This document shows, piece by piece, positions 8,501 through 15,988 of a stretch of 43,133 nucleotides of DNA. How positions within the stretch are numbered: position 1 is the stretch's first letter; every line of letters begins with the position of its first letter. The DNA is from Chloroflexota bacterium (lineage in GTDB: Bacteria; Chloroflexota; Limnocylindria; Limnocylindrales; CSP1-4), in contig JACQEH010000006.1 of assembly GCA_016200675.1 (NCBI GenBank), positions 1 to 43,133 of the forward strand, given 5' to 3'. Below the pieces are notes generated by a model. The model saw nothing but the letters and a program-made list of their open reading frames with translations. It was not told the origin of the DNA and did no database searches. A program made the translations under genes and the position numbers.

Positions 8501-11253
8501 GGCGCCTCAAGCTCCTGGACGTCGATCTCGTGATCCTGAACGAGCACGGCGCCACCTACGCGGCGACGCTCCAGGAGGCCCTCGAGACCGTCGTCCGGAC
8601 GAGCCAGTCCAGCCTCTCCCAGGACGGCCACCCCGGCCGGGGCAGCGTCCACATCCTGCGCGGCGACCAGCTGGCCGGGCCCGACCGGACGGTCCTGCTG
8701 GCCGCGGCCCGGGCGGTCCTCCTCAGCCATCGCGGAACGCTCAGCGACCAGGTCGTCCGGATGGAACGGCCGCAGCGGATCGCCGCGAGCCCGCCGCTGG
8801 TCGCGCCGCGCAGCGCCACGCCCGACGCCCCGGTGGCGCGTCCCGAGCTCGAGTACTTCAACGGCCTCGGGGGCTTCGCCGACGAGGGCCGGGAGTACGT
8901 TGCGATCCTCGGCCCCGGCCAGGCGACGCCGGCCCCGTGGCTCAACGTGATCGCCAATCCGGGGTTCGGGTTCCAGGTCTCGGAGTCTGGGGCGGGCTAC
9001 ACCTGGTCGGGCAACAGCCACGAGAACCAGCTGACACCCTGGTCCAACGATCCGGTCAGCGATCCGGTCAGCGAGGCGATCTACCTGCGCGATGACGAAA
9101 GCGGCGAGCTGTGGGGACCCACCGCCCTCCCGATCCGGCTGGAGGACTCGACGTACGTCGCCCGTCATGGCGCCGGCTACAGCCGCTTCGAGCACCTCCA
9201 CGACGGCATCAACCTGGGTCTCGTCCAGTTCGTCCCGCTCGACGGGGCGGTCAAGGTCTCGGTCGTCACGGTCGAGAACCGCTCCGGCCGTCCGCGTCGG
9301 CTGTCCCTGACCGCCTACGCCGAGTGGGCCATGGGGACGTCGCGTGCCGCGAGCGCGCCGTGGATCGTGACCTCGCTCGAGCCCGACACGGGCGCACTCC
9401 TCGTGCGGAACCCCTCGAACACGGAGTTCGCCGGTCGACATGCCTTCCTCGACCTCGGCGGGCGCCAGACCGCCTGGACCACCGACCGGACCGAATTCCT
9501 GGGCCGCAACGGGGCGCCGGACCGGCCGGCAGGCCTGGCGCGCGGCCACGTGCTGGCCAGCGCCGCGGGCGCCGGCCTGGATCCGTGCACCGCCATCCAG
9601 ACGACGTTCGAGCTGGCGAGCGGGACGCGAACCGAGGTCGTCGTCCTCCTCGGAGAGGCCGCCGACGCGGCCGCCGCCGCCGCTCTTGTCCGCACGTCGC
9701 GGGCGATGGACCACGCGGCGGAGCTCGCGGCGATCGCGAAGCACTGGGACGACACGCTCGGCGCGGTCCAGGTGCGGACGCCGGAGCGGGCGATGGACCT
9801 CATGCTCAACCGCTGGCTCATCTACCAGACCATCGCCTGCCGGCTCTGGGCACGCGCCGGCTTCTACCAGGCCGGCGGCGCCTACGGCTTCCGTGACCAG
9901 CTCCAGGACGTGATCGCCCTCGTCACCCCCCGCCGCGACCTCGCCCGGGGGCACCTCCTCCGGGCAGCGGCCCGGCAGTTCCCCGAGGGCGACGTCCAGC
10001 ACTGGTGGCACCCGCCGTCAGGTCGGGGTGTCCGGACCAGGATCTCGGACGACCGGGTCTGGCTGCCCTACGTCGTCGATCGCTACATCGCCGGCAGCGG
10101 CGACGTCGCGGTCCTCGAGGAGGTCGTTCCGTATCTCGAGGGACCGGTCCTCCAGCCCGACCAGGTGGACGCGTACTTCCTGCCCGGGCGCACCTCGACG
10201 CCGGCGTCGCTCTTCGAACACTGTGCGGCGGCGCTCGACCGCAGCCTCGCCCTCGGCACGCACGGCCTGCCCCTGATCGGGTCCGGCGACTGGAACGACG
10301 GGATGAACCGCGTCGGCCGTGAAGGGCGTGGCGAGAGCGTCTGGCTGGCCTGGTTCCTGTACGCCGCCCTGGCCGCCTTCGTCCCGTATGCCGAGGCTCG
10401 CGGAGCGGCCATCCGCGCGGAGCGCTGGCGGGACACGATGAAGGGCCTTCGACGGGCCCTCGAGCGGCACGGCTGGGACGGCGACTGGTATCGCCGGGCG
10501 TTCTTCGACGACGGCACGCCCCTCGGGTCGGCGGCGAACGTCGAGTGCCGCATCGACTCGATCGCCCAGTCCTGGAGCGTCCTGTCCGGGGCCGCGAATC
10601 CCGTCCACGCGGCGCGAGCGATGGCCGCCGTCGAGGAATACCTCCTCCGCCGCGGCGACGGGCTCGTCCTGCTCCTCACGCCGCCCTTCGACCAATCGGA
10701 CGTGGACCCCGGCTATGTGAAGGGCTACCTGCCCGGGATCCGCGAGAACGGCGGCCAGTACACGCACGGGGCGATCTGGTCCGTCCTCGCCTTCGCCGCC
10801 CTCGGCGACGGCGACAAGGCGGGCGAGCTCTTCTCCATCCTCAACCCCGTCAACCACGCCAGCACCCGGGCCGGGGTCCATCGCTACAAGGTCGAGCCGT
10901 ACGTCATGGCCGGCGATGTCTACTCGGAGACGCCCCACGTCGGGCGCGGCGGGTGGACCTGGTACACGGGCTCGTCGGGCTGGATGTACCAGGCCGGGAT
11001 GGAGGCCATCCTCGGCTTCCGGGTCCGAGGAGCCACGCTCGCGATCGATCCCTGCATTCCGCGTTCCTGGCCGCGCTATGAGATCGACTTCCGGTACCAC
11101 GCGGCGAGGTACCGGATCGTCGTCGAGAACCCTGCCGGGGTCAGCCGCGGCGTGGCCTCGATCCTCGTCGATGGGGCGCGCCTGGCACCCGGGGCGGCCG
11201 TCCCCCTCGTCGACGACGGCCTGACCCACCAGGTGGCCGTCGTCCTCGGCTGA
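2566..11253 (+). CDS. ndvB: Cyclic beta-1,2-glucan synthase (GT84 + GH94-type, NdvB/ChvB family)
   Basis: 2895 aa. GT core VTLDADTRLPRGA, FTGKGIYDVDAF, ENTLLSHDLFEG, RQHRWARGDWQLLPW; C-terminal GH94-like phosphorylase region with GSGDWNDGMNRVG; family-typical GYTWSGNSHENQLTPWSNDPVSDP. Confidence 0.95.
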   Translation: MTANQAFPDSPGRARRRVRPPPELDEPILAELFSAERLEQHARTLAAAQPVTSTPRRGRAVAPRIADNGRVLLESYRILARAIKDERSITPAAEWLVDNFHIVDEQLREIRDDLPPDYYRELPKLAEGHLAGYPRVLGIAWAYVAHTDSRFDPDSLRRMIQAYQEVEPLTIGELWAIAISLRILLVDNLRRLAEQIVRSRVARQLADDLADGLLGLGGGSPTEAMAALRRRAKASLPTAARVQLFQRLRDQDPDVTPALGWLEELLAAQGTTTEEMVRLEHQRQATMNVTVRNVITSMRIISWFDWARFVESVSLVDRLLEAQSAFAAMDFATRDRYRHAVEALARASGSTEIEVAQAAASMAAAAPGPVPGPAPGPAPGASASAPARDPGHYLISTGRHELERRLGVRASLPSRLRRAVVVPATIGYLGTVAFVTGAALAVPLALSGRLGLGTLLVAMAAILPASDLAIALVNRLVTNVLGPRPLPRLDLDEGVPTAMRTLVVVPTLLTSADAVEGLVGQLEVHYLGNTEGDLRFALLTDWRDAPTEHVEGDDELLSVAAAGIERLNDRYGEAPGGGARFLLFHRLRRWNESENCWMGWERKRGKLEELNALLRGATTTSILVTGRPVSTPPPGVRFVVTLDADTRLPRGAVGRLVGTIAHPLNEPTYDPGAGRVTHGYGILQPRVTPTLPAEHEASPFQRIFSGSAGIDPYASAVSDVYQDLFGEGSFTGKGIYDVDAFAAALGGRVPENTLLSHDLFEGTFARAGLVTDVELFDEFPQNYLVAAARQHRWARGDWQLLPWILGRARGAAGRRPGAMPGIGRWKMVDNLRRTLSAPFTVVALVLAWALPSVAAGPWTAFVLACFVIPESLPILSGILPKRRNISKRSHLRAVGADVALGAAHVGLGLTLLAHQAWLMADAVARTLWRLVVTHRMLLDWTTAAEAKASQDLDAPGFARQMAGSVAIAAAATAAVLLGNPPAALIAAPFLVLWAASPIVARWVSTPRADGVAELLSAADVGVLRQAARRTWRFFETFVGPADNALPPDNFQDDPVPAVAHRTSPTNIGMYLLATVTARDFGWIGTLEMVERLEATLASMERLERYRGHLYNWYDTRTLARLEPAYVSSVDSGNLAGHLLVLSNACRLMIEQPLPIAAAEAGIEDAISLVRAAAGAITDNRRSQTLGRRPLDEALSAPRPNHPADGVTATSWRAALAGLEAYTQTLTDVAAALTAERGDGDQTELVAWAESARSAVASHARDAELLAGAGEAGRLPTLAELADDARARGPMAGDQGLMVGSSATNLVRRLRAIADHAQDLFRQTDFSFLFDPTRKLLSIGFRVLDGTLDPSCYDLLASEARLASFLAIAKGDAGPEHWFRLGRVLTPVGRGSALISWSGSMFEYLMPALVMRSPALSLLDQTYRLVVARQMSYAEELGVPWGMSESAFNARDLEQTYQYASFGVPGLGLKRGLSQDVVVAPYATALAAMVQPEAAVRNFDRLAAAGAAGRYGFREALDYTTRRLPEGATVAIVQSYMAHHQGMALVALGNVVNGRLMVERFHADPIVEATELLLQERMPRDVLVGRPRAEEVKGAADVRDLVPPVVRRFTSPHDAIPRTHILSNGRYAVMVTAAGSGYSRRRDLAVTRWREDATRDPWGAYLFLRDMQSGAVWSAGHQPTGAEADSYEVNYAEDHADFLRRDGSIVTGLTIVVSTEHDAEIRRVTLANLGSQVREIELTSYAEIALGPQAADVAHPAFENLFVQTEFIPAIGALLATRRPRSADEPPIWAAHVAAVEGDGAGVLQYETDRARFLGRGRTVRSPVSVMDGRPLSDTVGPVLDPIFSLRCRVRLAPGETAHAIFSTVIAGSRDEVLDLADKYRDAATFERATTLAWTQAQVQLHHLGIESDEAHLFQRLANRIIFSDPSLRPAAGILAANDRGAPTLWAHGISGDLPIVLVRIDEAEDLDIVRQLLRAHEYWRLKLLDVDLVILNEHGATYAATLQEALETVVRTSQSSLSQDGHPGRGSVHILRGDQLAGPDRTVLLAAARAVLLSHRGTLSDQVVRMERPQRIAASPPLVAPRSATPDAPVARPELEYFNGLGGFADEGREYVAILGPGQATPAPWLNVIANPGFGFQVSESGAGYTWSGNSHENQLTPWSNDPVSDPVSEAIYLRDDESGELWGPTALPIRLEDSTYVARHGAGYSRFEHLHDGINLGLVQFVPLDGAVKVSVVTVENRSGRPRRLSLTAYAEWAMGTSRAASAPWIVTSLEPDTGALLVRNPSNTEFAGRHAFLDLGGRQTAWTTDRTEFLGRNGAPDRPAGLARGHVLASAAGAGLDPCTAIQTTFELASGTRTEVVVLLGEAADAAAAAALVRTSRAMDHAAELAAIAKHWDDTLGAVQVRTPERAMDLMLNRWLIYQTIACRLWARAGFYQAGGAYGFRDQLQDVIALVTPRRDLARGHLLRAAARQFPEGDVQHWWHPPSGRGVRTRISDDRVWLPYVVDRYIAGSGDVAVLEEVVPYLEGPVLQPDQVDAYFLPGRTSTPASLFEHCAAALDRSLALGTHGLPLIGSGDWNDGMNRVGREGRGESVWLAWFLYAALAAFVPYAEARGAAIRAERWRDTMKGLRRALERHGWDGDWYRRAFFDDGTPLGSAANVECRIDSIAQSWSVLSGAANPVHAARAMAAVEEYLLRRGDGLVLLLTPPFDQSDVDPGYVKGYLPGIRENGGQYTHGAIWSVLAFAALGDGDKAGELFSILNPVNHASTRAGVHRYKVEPYVMAGDVYSETPHVGRGGWTWYTGSSGWMYQAGMEAILGFRVRGATLAIDPCIPRSWPRYEIDFRYHAARYRIVVENPAGVSRGVASILVDGARLAPGAAVPLVDDGLTHQVAVVLG
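3666..3701 (+). repeat. 3 x 12-bp in-frame tandem repeat (gggacccg[t/c]ccc) encoding a PGP(V/A) linker
   Basis: gggacccgtccc gggacccgcccc gggacccgcccc, translating to GPVPGPAPGPAPGA between the N-terminal domain and the first TM/GT region. Confidence 0.8.
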
Positions 11254-11283
11254 GCGCAGTTCTCGGACCGCCGCCCTCCCGCG

Positions 11284-11317
11284 GCCCCGCGCAATCGCCG
11301 ACCTGCGGGCGCGGGGC
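11284..11317 (+). terminator. Hairpin 31 nt after ndvB (possible terminator, no U-tract)
   Basis: GCCCCGCGC - 16 nt - GCGCGGGGC: perfect 9-bp stem. Confidence 0.4.
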
Positions 11318-11435
11318 GTCCGCATTCGAGGACGACGAGGCGCGGGATCCGCCGACCAGCGACGGCGTCGCCGACGTGGGCCACACATGGGCCTCGACAG
11401 GGGACTCACGTTGGCGGCCCTGCGATGTCGGGCGG

Positions 11436-11447
11436 CCGCACGTGCGG
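11436..11447. promoter_or_regulatory. 12-bp perfect palindrome CCGCACGTGCGG in the non-coding gap upstream of the cupin-cyclase gene
   Basis: CCGCACGTGCGG is its own reverse complement; lies in a roughly 430-bp gap. Confidence 0.25.
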
Positions 11448-11681
11448 TCGTTCCGATCGGGCGAGCGTCGCAGCCCGTCGTGGCTGGTGCGACCGGCGCG
11501 CTGGTACCGAGAGGGGCCGGACCTTCAGGCCCGGGGCCGGCGATGCCAGAACGTCACCGCGCGGCGACTGCGCATGCCGCCGACGCCGGTAGCGCCGGTC
11601 CGATGGATGTCGCATCATCGCCGGCACGCCACCTGCAGCGGGGCCCCTCCCGACGCAGGCGCCGTGCATGAGGACCGACCG

Positions 11682-12542
11682 ATGGCCCGTCTCCAGGCCA
11701 AGGCGCTCGATCTCCCGGACGAGGTCCGGCCGACGCCGTTCGGGCGTGTCGACATCTACAACCTCGACGACCTGGTCATCGGACGGATGGTCTTCCAGCC
11801 CGGCTGGCACTGGATGGAGCACGTCCAGCCGATCGCGGGCACGAGCCTCTGCCAGTACCACCATGTCGGCGTCTGTATCAGCGGCCGGCTCGGGAATCGC
11901 CTCGAGGATGGCACGGTGCTCGAGATCGGCCCGGGCATGGTCTTCGAGATCCCGCCAGGCCACGACGGCTGGGTCATCGGCGACGAACCGTTCGTGGCCT
12001 ATGACGTGGCCGGCGTCCGGTCCTTCGCCCGGGTGGACCAGGCGACCCAGCGCATCCTCGGGACGATGCTCTTCACCGACATCGTCGACTCCACCGCTCT
12101 CGCCGAGTCGCTCGGACCGGCCGGCTGGCGGGAGCTCGTGGGAACGCATAACGAGCGCATTCAGTTCGAGCTCGATCGCTATCGCGGGCGGCTCGTCAAG
12201 ACGACCGGTGACGGCGTCCTGGCCATCTTCGATGGGGCGGAGCGGGCCGTCCGGGCCGCGGCGGCAATCTGCCTCGCGGCGAAGTCCCTGGGCCTCGCCA
12301 TCCGGGCCGGGATCCACACGGGCGAGGTCGAGATCGCCGCGGGCGATGTCCGGGGGCTGGCCGTGCACGTCGCCGCGCGGGTCATGGCCCAGGCCGGCCC
12401 GAGCCAGGTCCTCGTGTCGGCAACCACCCGGGAGCTTGTTGCCGACTCCGGACTGGCGTTCGTGGACGCGGGCAGCCACGAGCTGAAGGGGGTCTCGGGC
12501 GCGCGCCAGCTCTACCGCCTCGCGGCGGCTCCGACGGGCTGA
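11682..12542 (+). CDS. Cupin-domain protein fused to a class III adenylate/guanylate cyclase catalytic domain
   Basis: From MARLQAKALDLPDEV: cupin-like VFQPGWHWMEHVQPIAGTSLCQYHHVGVCISGRL...LEIGPGMVFEIPPGHDGWV, then cyclase motifs LFTDIVDSTALAESLG, TTGDGVLAIFD, IRAGIHTGEVE, VHVAARVMA. AGGA precedes the ATG; upstream part of the track ORF looks non-coding. Confidence 0.88.
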   Translation: MARLQAKALDLPDEVRPTPFGRVDIYNLDDLVIGRMVFQPGWHWMEHVQPIAGTSLCQYHHVGVCISGRLGNRLEDGTVLEIGPGMVFEIPPGHDGWVIGDEPFVAYDVAGVRSFARVDQATQRILGTMLFTDIVDSTALAESLGPAGWRELVGTHNERIQFELDRYRGRLVKTTGDGVLAIFDGAERAVRAAAAICLAAKSLGLAIRAGIHTGEVEIAAGDVRGLAVHVAARVMAQAGPSQVLVSATTRELVADSGLAFVDAGSHELKGVSGARQLYRLAAAPTG

Positions 12543-12612
12543 CCGTCGCGAAGCGGCCCGAATCTCGGGGTCGCCGGAACCATTCGGCCCCTGGGCGCGA
12601 CATACACGCTGA

Positions 12613-12632
12613 GCGCGACCTGACGGTCGCGC
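12613..12632 (+). repeat. 8-bp hairpin 17 nt upstream of the second ECF sigma gene
   Basis: GCGCGACC-TGAC-GGTCGCGC. Confidence 0.5.
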
Positions 12633-12649
12633 CGCGAACGAGGGCCGGC

Positions 12650-13216
12650 ATGGACCAGCGAGAACGCGTCGAACGGGCGAGGCGAGGCGATCATGACGCC
12701 TTCGCCGTGCTCGCCGGCACGTTCGTCGCGCGGCTGGACGCGGCGGCCCGCCTCATCCTCCGGGACCCCGAACTTGCGCGAGACGCGGTCCAGGAGGGCG
12801 TCATCCACGCCTGGCGGAACCTGCCCACGCTCCGTGACCCCGATCGATTCGAGGCATGGCTGCACCGGCTGGTGATCCGTTCGTGCATCGACATCCTGCG
12901 CCGGCGAGGTCGTCGACCGATCGAGGTCGAGCTGAGCCCGATCGATGGCCCAGCGATGGCCGATGTCTCTGCACTCATTGCCGACCGCGAGGTGCTCGAC
13001 GCGGCGCTCAGGCGCCTCGATCCCGAGTGGCGAGCGGTCGTCGTCCTGCACTTCTACCTCGGCCTGCCGCTGCCGGCCGTGGCCTCCACCCTCGGCATTC
13101 CCGTCGGCACCGCCAAGTCACGACTCCACCGATCCCTGGCCGCCATGCGGCTCACGATCGATGCGGATCAAGGCGAGGCTGGACCGACATCACGCAGGCA
13201 AGGGCAGTACGCATGA
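12650..13216 (+). CDS. ECF-type RNA polymerase sigma factor
   Basis: RLILRDPELARDAVQEGVIHAWRNLPTLRDPDRFEAWLHRLVIRSCIDILRRR; LDPEWRAVVVLHFYLGLPLPAVASTLGIPVGTAKSRLHRSLAAMR. Confidence 0.92.
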   Translation: MDQRERVERARRGDHDAFAVLAGTFVARLDAAARLILRDPELARDAVQEGVIHAWRNLPTLRDPDRFEAWLHRLVIRSCIDILRRRGRRPIEVELSPIDGPAMADVSALIADREVLDAALRRLDPEWRAVVVLHFYLGLPLPAVASTLGIPVGTAKSRLHRSLAAMRLTIDADQGEAGPTSRRQGQYA

Positions 13217-14481
13217 CCCCGTTCGACCGGCTGGAACGCCACCTGCCCGATCTCCTGTCCGACCTGGCTTCGGCCCGCGTCCCGGACTACTTCGACGACC
13301 TCCTCCAGGCCACCGCTCGCACCCGCCAGCGTCCCGCCTGGGCTTCCCTCGAAAGGTGGCTTCCCGTGGATCTGACCCTGCCCGCACCGCTGGGCCGAGC
13401 CCGCCTGGCACCGCGGCTCGCCCTTCTCCTCCTGGCCGCCCTGCTCGCCGCAGCGGCCCTCATCGCCTACGCCGGCTCGCACCAGGTCCGATTGCCGGCC
13501 CCATTCGGGGTGGCGGCCAACGGCTCGCTTCTGTTCAACACCGCGGGCGGCGACATCGTCTCGGCGGATCCGGCGACCCTGAACGGGACGACGATCGTTG
13601 CCGCGAAGGCGGCAGCGACGGCCGATGGGGTGATTCCGTCCCGGAACGGACGATTCATCGTGCTGGCAAGCAAGCTTGGAGGCGGTGAGCAGTTCTCGAT
13701 CGCCAACGCCGACGGCTCCAACGTGCGCCCCCTTCCGGGCACCTGGATCAACCAGTCCGAGATCGACACGTCGCCGACGGATTCGCAGGTGGCCATCGTC
13801 TCCGAGATCAACGGTGTTCCGTCGATCTCGACGATCGAGACCGACGGGTCGTCCTTCCGGACGCTCCGGCTGGGCCTCGAGGTCAACAGCCTGTGGTACC
13901 TGCCGGACGGGCGGCTCCTGTTTCATGGCGCTTCCACGTCCGGCGCCCCGACCTACGGGCTGTACACGGTGAAGCCGGACGGCACCGGGCTTCGCGGGAT
14001 CGGCCAGACCTCGACCGTCGATGACTGGCTGGCCATCTCGCCATCTCCCGATGGCAGTCGCCTCGTCTACCACAAGTGGGTCGACCTCCCGCTCGAGCAC
14101 GGCCGGCTCCATGTCGTCGACATCGCGTCGGGCACCGATACGACCCTCCCGGTCGCCGGTGCCACACCGGCCGACGAGTTCGAAAGCGCGACCTTCTCGC
14201 CGGATGGCCGGACGATCCTCTTCAAGTGGTTCAGCGCGGACCAGAACGTCCGGCTGGCGATGATGCCTGCCGCCGGAGGGACCGCCGTCCTCCTCGGGCC
14301 GGCCGTTCCCTACGACGTCTCGCCCGACGCCCTCTTCTCACCGGATGGCCGTTCGGTCATTGCCTGGTACCCATCGCGTGGCGAGCTCTGGCTCCTCGAC
14401 CCCGCTGGCCACTCCGGGGCGGATCGGAAGCTGCCGCTCGCTGTCGTCAACCTCCCGACCTGGCAGCGCGTCGCTCCGTGA
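13213..14481 (+). CDS. Putative anti-sigma factor with one TM helix and extracellular TolB/WD40-like beta-propeller
   Basis: MTPFDRLERHLPDLLSDLASARVPDYFDDLLQATARTRQRPAW..., TM LAPRLALLLLAALLAAAALIAYAG, repeated FSPDGR/ISPSPDGS blades. ATGA overlap with the sigma gene (13213-13216). Confidence 0.82.
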   Translation: MTPFDRLERHLPDLLSDLASARVPDYFDDLLQATARTRQRPAWASLERWLPVDLTLPAPLGRARLAPRLALLLLAALLAAAALIAYAGSHQVRLPAPFGVAANGSLLFNTAGGDIVSADPATLNGTTIVAAKAAATADGVIPSRNGRFIVLASKLGGGEQFSIANADGSNVRPLPGTWINQSEIDTSPTDSQVAIVSEINGVPSISTIETDGSSFRTLRLGLEVNSLWYLPDGRLLFHGASTSGAPTYGLYTVKPDGTGLRGIGQTSTVDDWLAISPSPDGSRLVYHKWVDLPLEHGRLHVVDIASGTDTTLPVAGATPADEFESATFSPDGRTILFKWFSADQNVRLAMMPAAGGTAVLLGPAVPYDVSPDALFSPDGRSVIAWYPSRGELWLLDPAGHSGADRKLPLAVVNLPTWQRVAP

Positions 14482-14596
14482 CGTGGCGCTCGGGGGCCGT
14501 CGTGGACGATGGGTTCGCGGCGGCCGCCGGGCGTCGTTCCGACGCCTCCAGGGCCCGGAATCCGGTGTCGCCTTCGTCATCGCCAAGGGGAGGTGG

Positions 14597-14669
14597 AGCG
14601 GGAGACGGGGTTCGAACCCGCGACATTCAGCTTGGGAAGCTGACACTCTGCCAACTGAGTTACTCCCGC
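14597..14669 (-). tRNA. tRNA-Gly (anticodon CCC)
   Basis: Minus strand folds as a cloverleaf: GCGGGAG TA ACTC AGTTGGCA GAGT G TCAGC TTCCCAA GCTGA ATGTC GCGGG TTCGAAC CCCGT CTCCCGC T. Anticodon loop TT-CCC-AA; discriminator U as expected for bacterial Gly. Confidence 0.95.
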
Positions 14670-14733
14670 TCGGGAGAGCGCGGATTCTAGCCGCCGGGAA
14701 CCAGCGCCGCAATCGCGGGCATCGACGGCGTCG

Positions 14734-15234
14734 CTACTCGCCCATCACCGTGACGTGCACCGTGCGGTCGCGCGGACGTGTCCCGTCGAAGTCGACGAAG
14801 TAGATCCGCCCGAACTCGCCCAGCTCCATCGCGCCGTCGTTGACCGGGATCGTCTCGGAGCGGCCGATCAGCCCGGAGCGGATGTGGGCGTCGGTGTTGA
14901 GGCTCCACCAGGCCTCCTCGCCGAGGTTGCCCGTGGCGTGGGCGATGTGGAGCGGGCCCGGGTGCATGTACTGGCCTTCATGGCGACAGGTCGGGGCGAC
15001 CATCTCGAGGCGGTCGAGCATGTCCTGGAGCAGGAACTCGGTCCCGTCGAAGGTCCGGTCGTGCGACGCCTCCTGGATGATGACCGAGCAGGTGGTGTGC
15101 TGCGAGTAGACCGTGACCGTGCCGGCCCTGATGCCCGATGCCGACACCGCGGCGGCCGCCTCGGCGGTGACGTCGTGGAAGGTCGGCTTGCGGAGGGGAC
15201 TGCTGACGCTGACGACAACGTGGTGGACGGTCAT
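14734..15234 (-). CDS. yjbQ: YjbQ/UPF0047 family protein (secondary thiamine-phosphate synthase-like)
   Basis: TVTVYSQHTTCSVIIQEA, HEGQYMHPGPLHIAHATGNLGEEAWWSLN, LGEFGRIYFVDFDGTRPRDRTVHVTVMGE are typical of the family. Confidence 0.88.
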   Translation of the reverse strand: MTVHHVVVSVSSPLRKPTFHDVTAEAAAAVSASGIRAGTVTVYSQHTTCSVIIQEASHDRTFDGTEFLLQDMLDRLEMVAPTCRHEGQYMHPGPLHIAHATGNLGEEAWWSLNTDAHIRSGLIGRSETIPVNDGAMELGEFGRIYFVDFDGTRPRDRTVHVTVMGE

Positions 15235-15259
15235 GAGAGGTCCTTTCGCTCGCCGGTGT

Positions 15260-15988
15260 TCACGCCTGCCGATCGGGATGGAGGTCCTGCCAGGTGCGGG
15301 CGGTTGCCTCGAGCATCGCCCGCAGCATCGCCACGGGGTCGGCGGCCCTGAGGACGCCGCTCGACGAGCCGGTTCCGTCCAGGCCCAGCCGCATCACGGT
15401 CTCGACGTCGGCGGGGCCGTTCACGCCGGCCCCGCTCATCACGAGGATCCGGGGGTCGACACCCTTGACGGCCGCCACGGCCTCGGCCACGAACCCGGCC
15501 ATGACGCTGCCGACGGAGCGGCCGCTGGCGATGAGCTCCGGGGGCTCGGCCAGGACGATGTCCGGGCCGAGGCGGGCGAACGCCTCCGCCTCGGCGGGCG
15601 AGTCGGCAAAGACGAGGGTCGCCAGGCCGGCCGCCCGGGCCCGCTCAATGGACGCCTCGAGCTCGGCCGGCGACAGCCGCCGCTCGGAGTGGTTGAGGAG
15701 CGTGCCCACGGCTCCGGCCTCCCGGACCGCCTCGGCCAGCACCGCCCCGACGCCGCGCCCGGGCGGGAGGGCGTCGACATGCTGGGCGAAGACGAGGATT
15801 CGGCTCGTCGCCGCGGCCACGGCGGGGATGTCCACGGCCTGGGGATCGAAGACGATCGAGACGTCGAGCTCCACGGCCAGCCGGTCAGCGGCCACGGCGA
15901 GGCGGACCGCGGCGGCCCCCCAGGCGTAGCCCTTCAGGCCGACCTCGAAGACGGGCGGCCGGATTCGGGGCCTGGGCTCGGCGCTCAG
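15260..15988 (-). CDS. Triose-phosphate isomerase family protein (LerI/TpiA-like sugar-phosphate isomerase)
   Basis: FEVGLKGYAWG (catalytic Lys), TLLNHSERR (catalytic His), VLAEPPELIA (catalytic Glu), GAGVNGPADVETVMRLGLDGTGSSSGVL (phosphate loop). No ATG/GTG/TTG at the expected N-terminus; CTG at 15988 overlaps the upstream stop as CTGA. The 502-aa track ORF upstream is the isomerase gene read out of frame. Confidence 0.85.
   Translation of the reverse strand: MSAEPRPRIRPPVFEVGLKGYAWGAAAVRLAVAADRLAVELDVSIVFDPQAVDIPAVAAATSRILVFAQHVDALPPGRGVGAVLAEAVREAGAVGTLLNHSERRLSPAELEASIERARAAGLATLVFADSPAEAEAFARLGPDIVLAEPPELIASGRSVGSVMAGFVAEAVAAVKGVDPRILVMSGAGVNGPADVETVMRLGLDGTGSSSGVLRAADPVAMLRAMLEATARTWQDLHPDRQA

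Noticed and set aside
9049-9072. 12-bp tandem duplication GATCCGGTCAGC in ndvB
   Set aside because: Encodes NDPVSDPVS, close to a motif normal for the family (NDPVSDP), so not evidence of something new.
14076-14690. ORFs spanning the tRNA region
   Set aside because: They run through a well-formed tRNA-Gly and the out-of-frame end of the anti-sigma gene.
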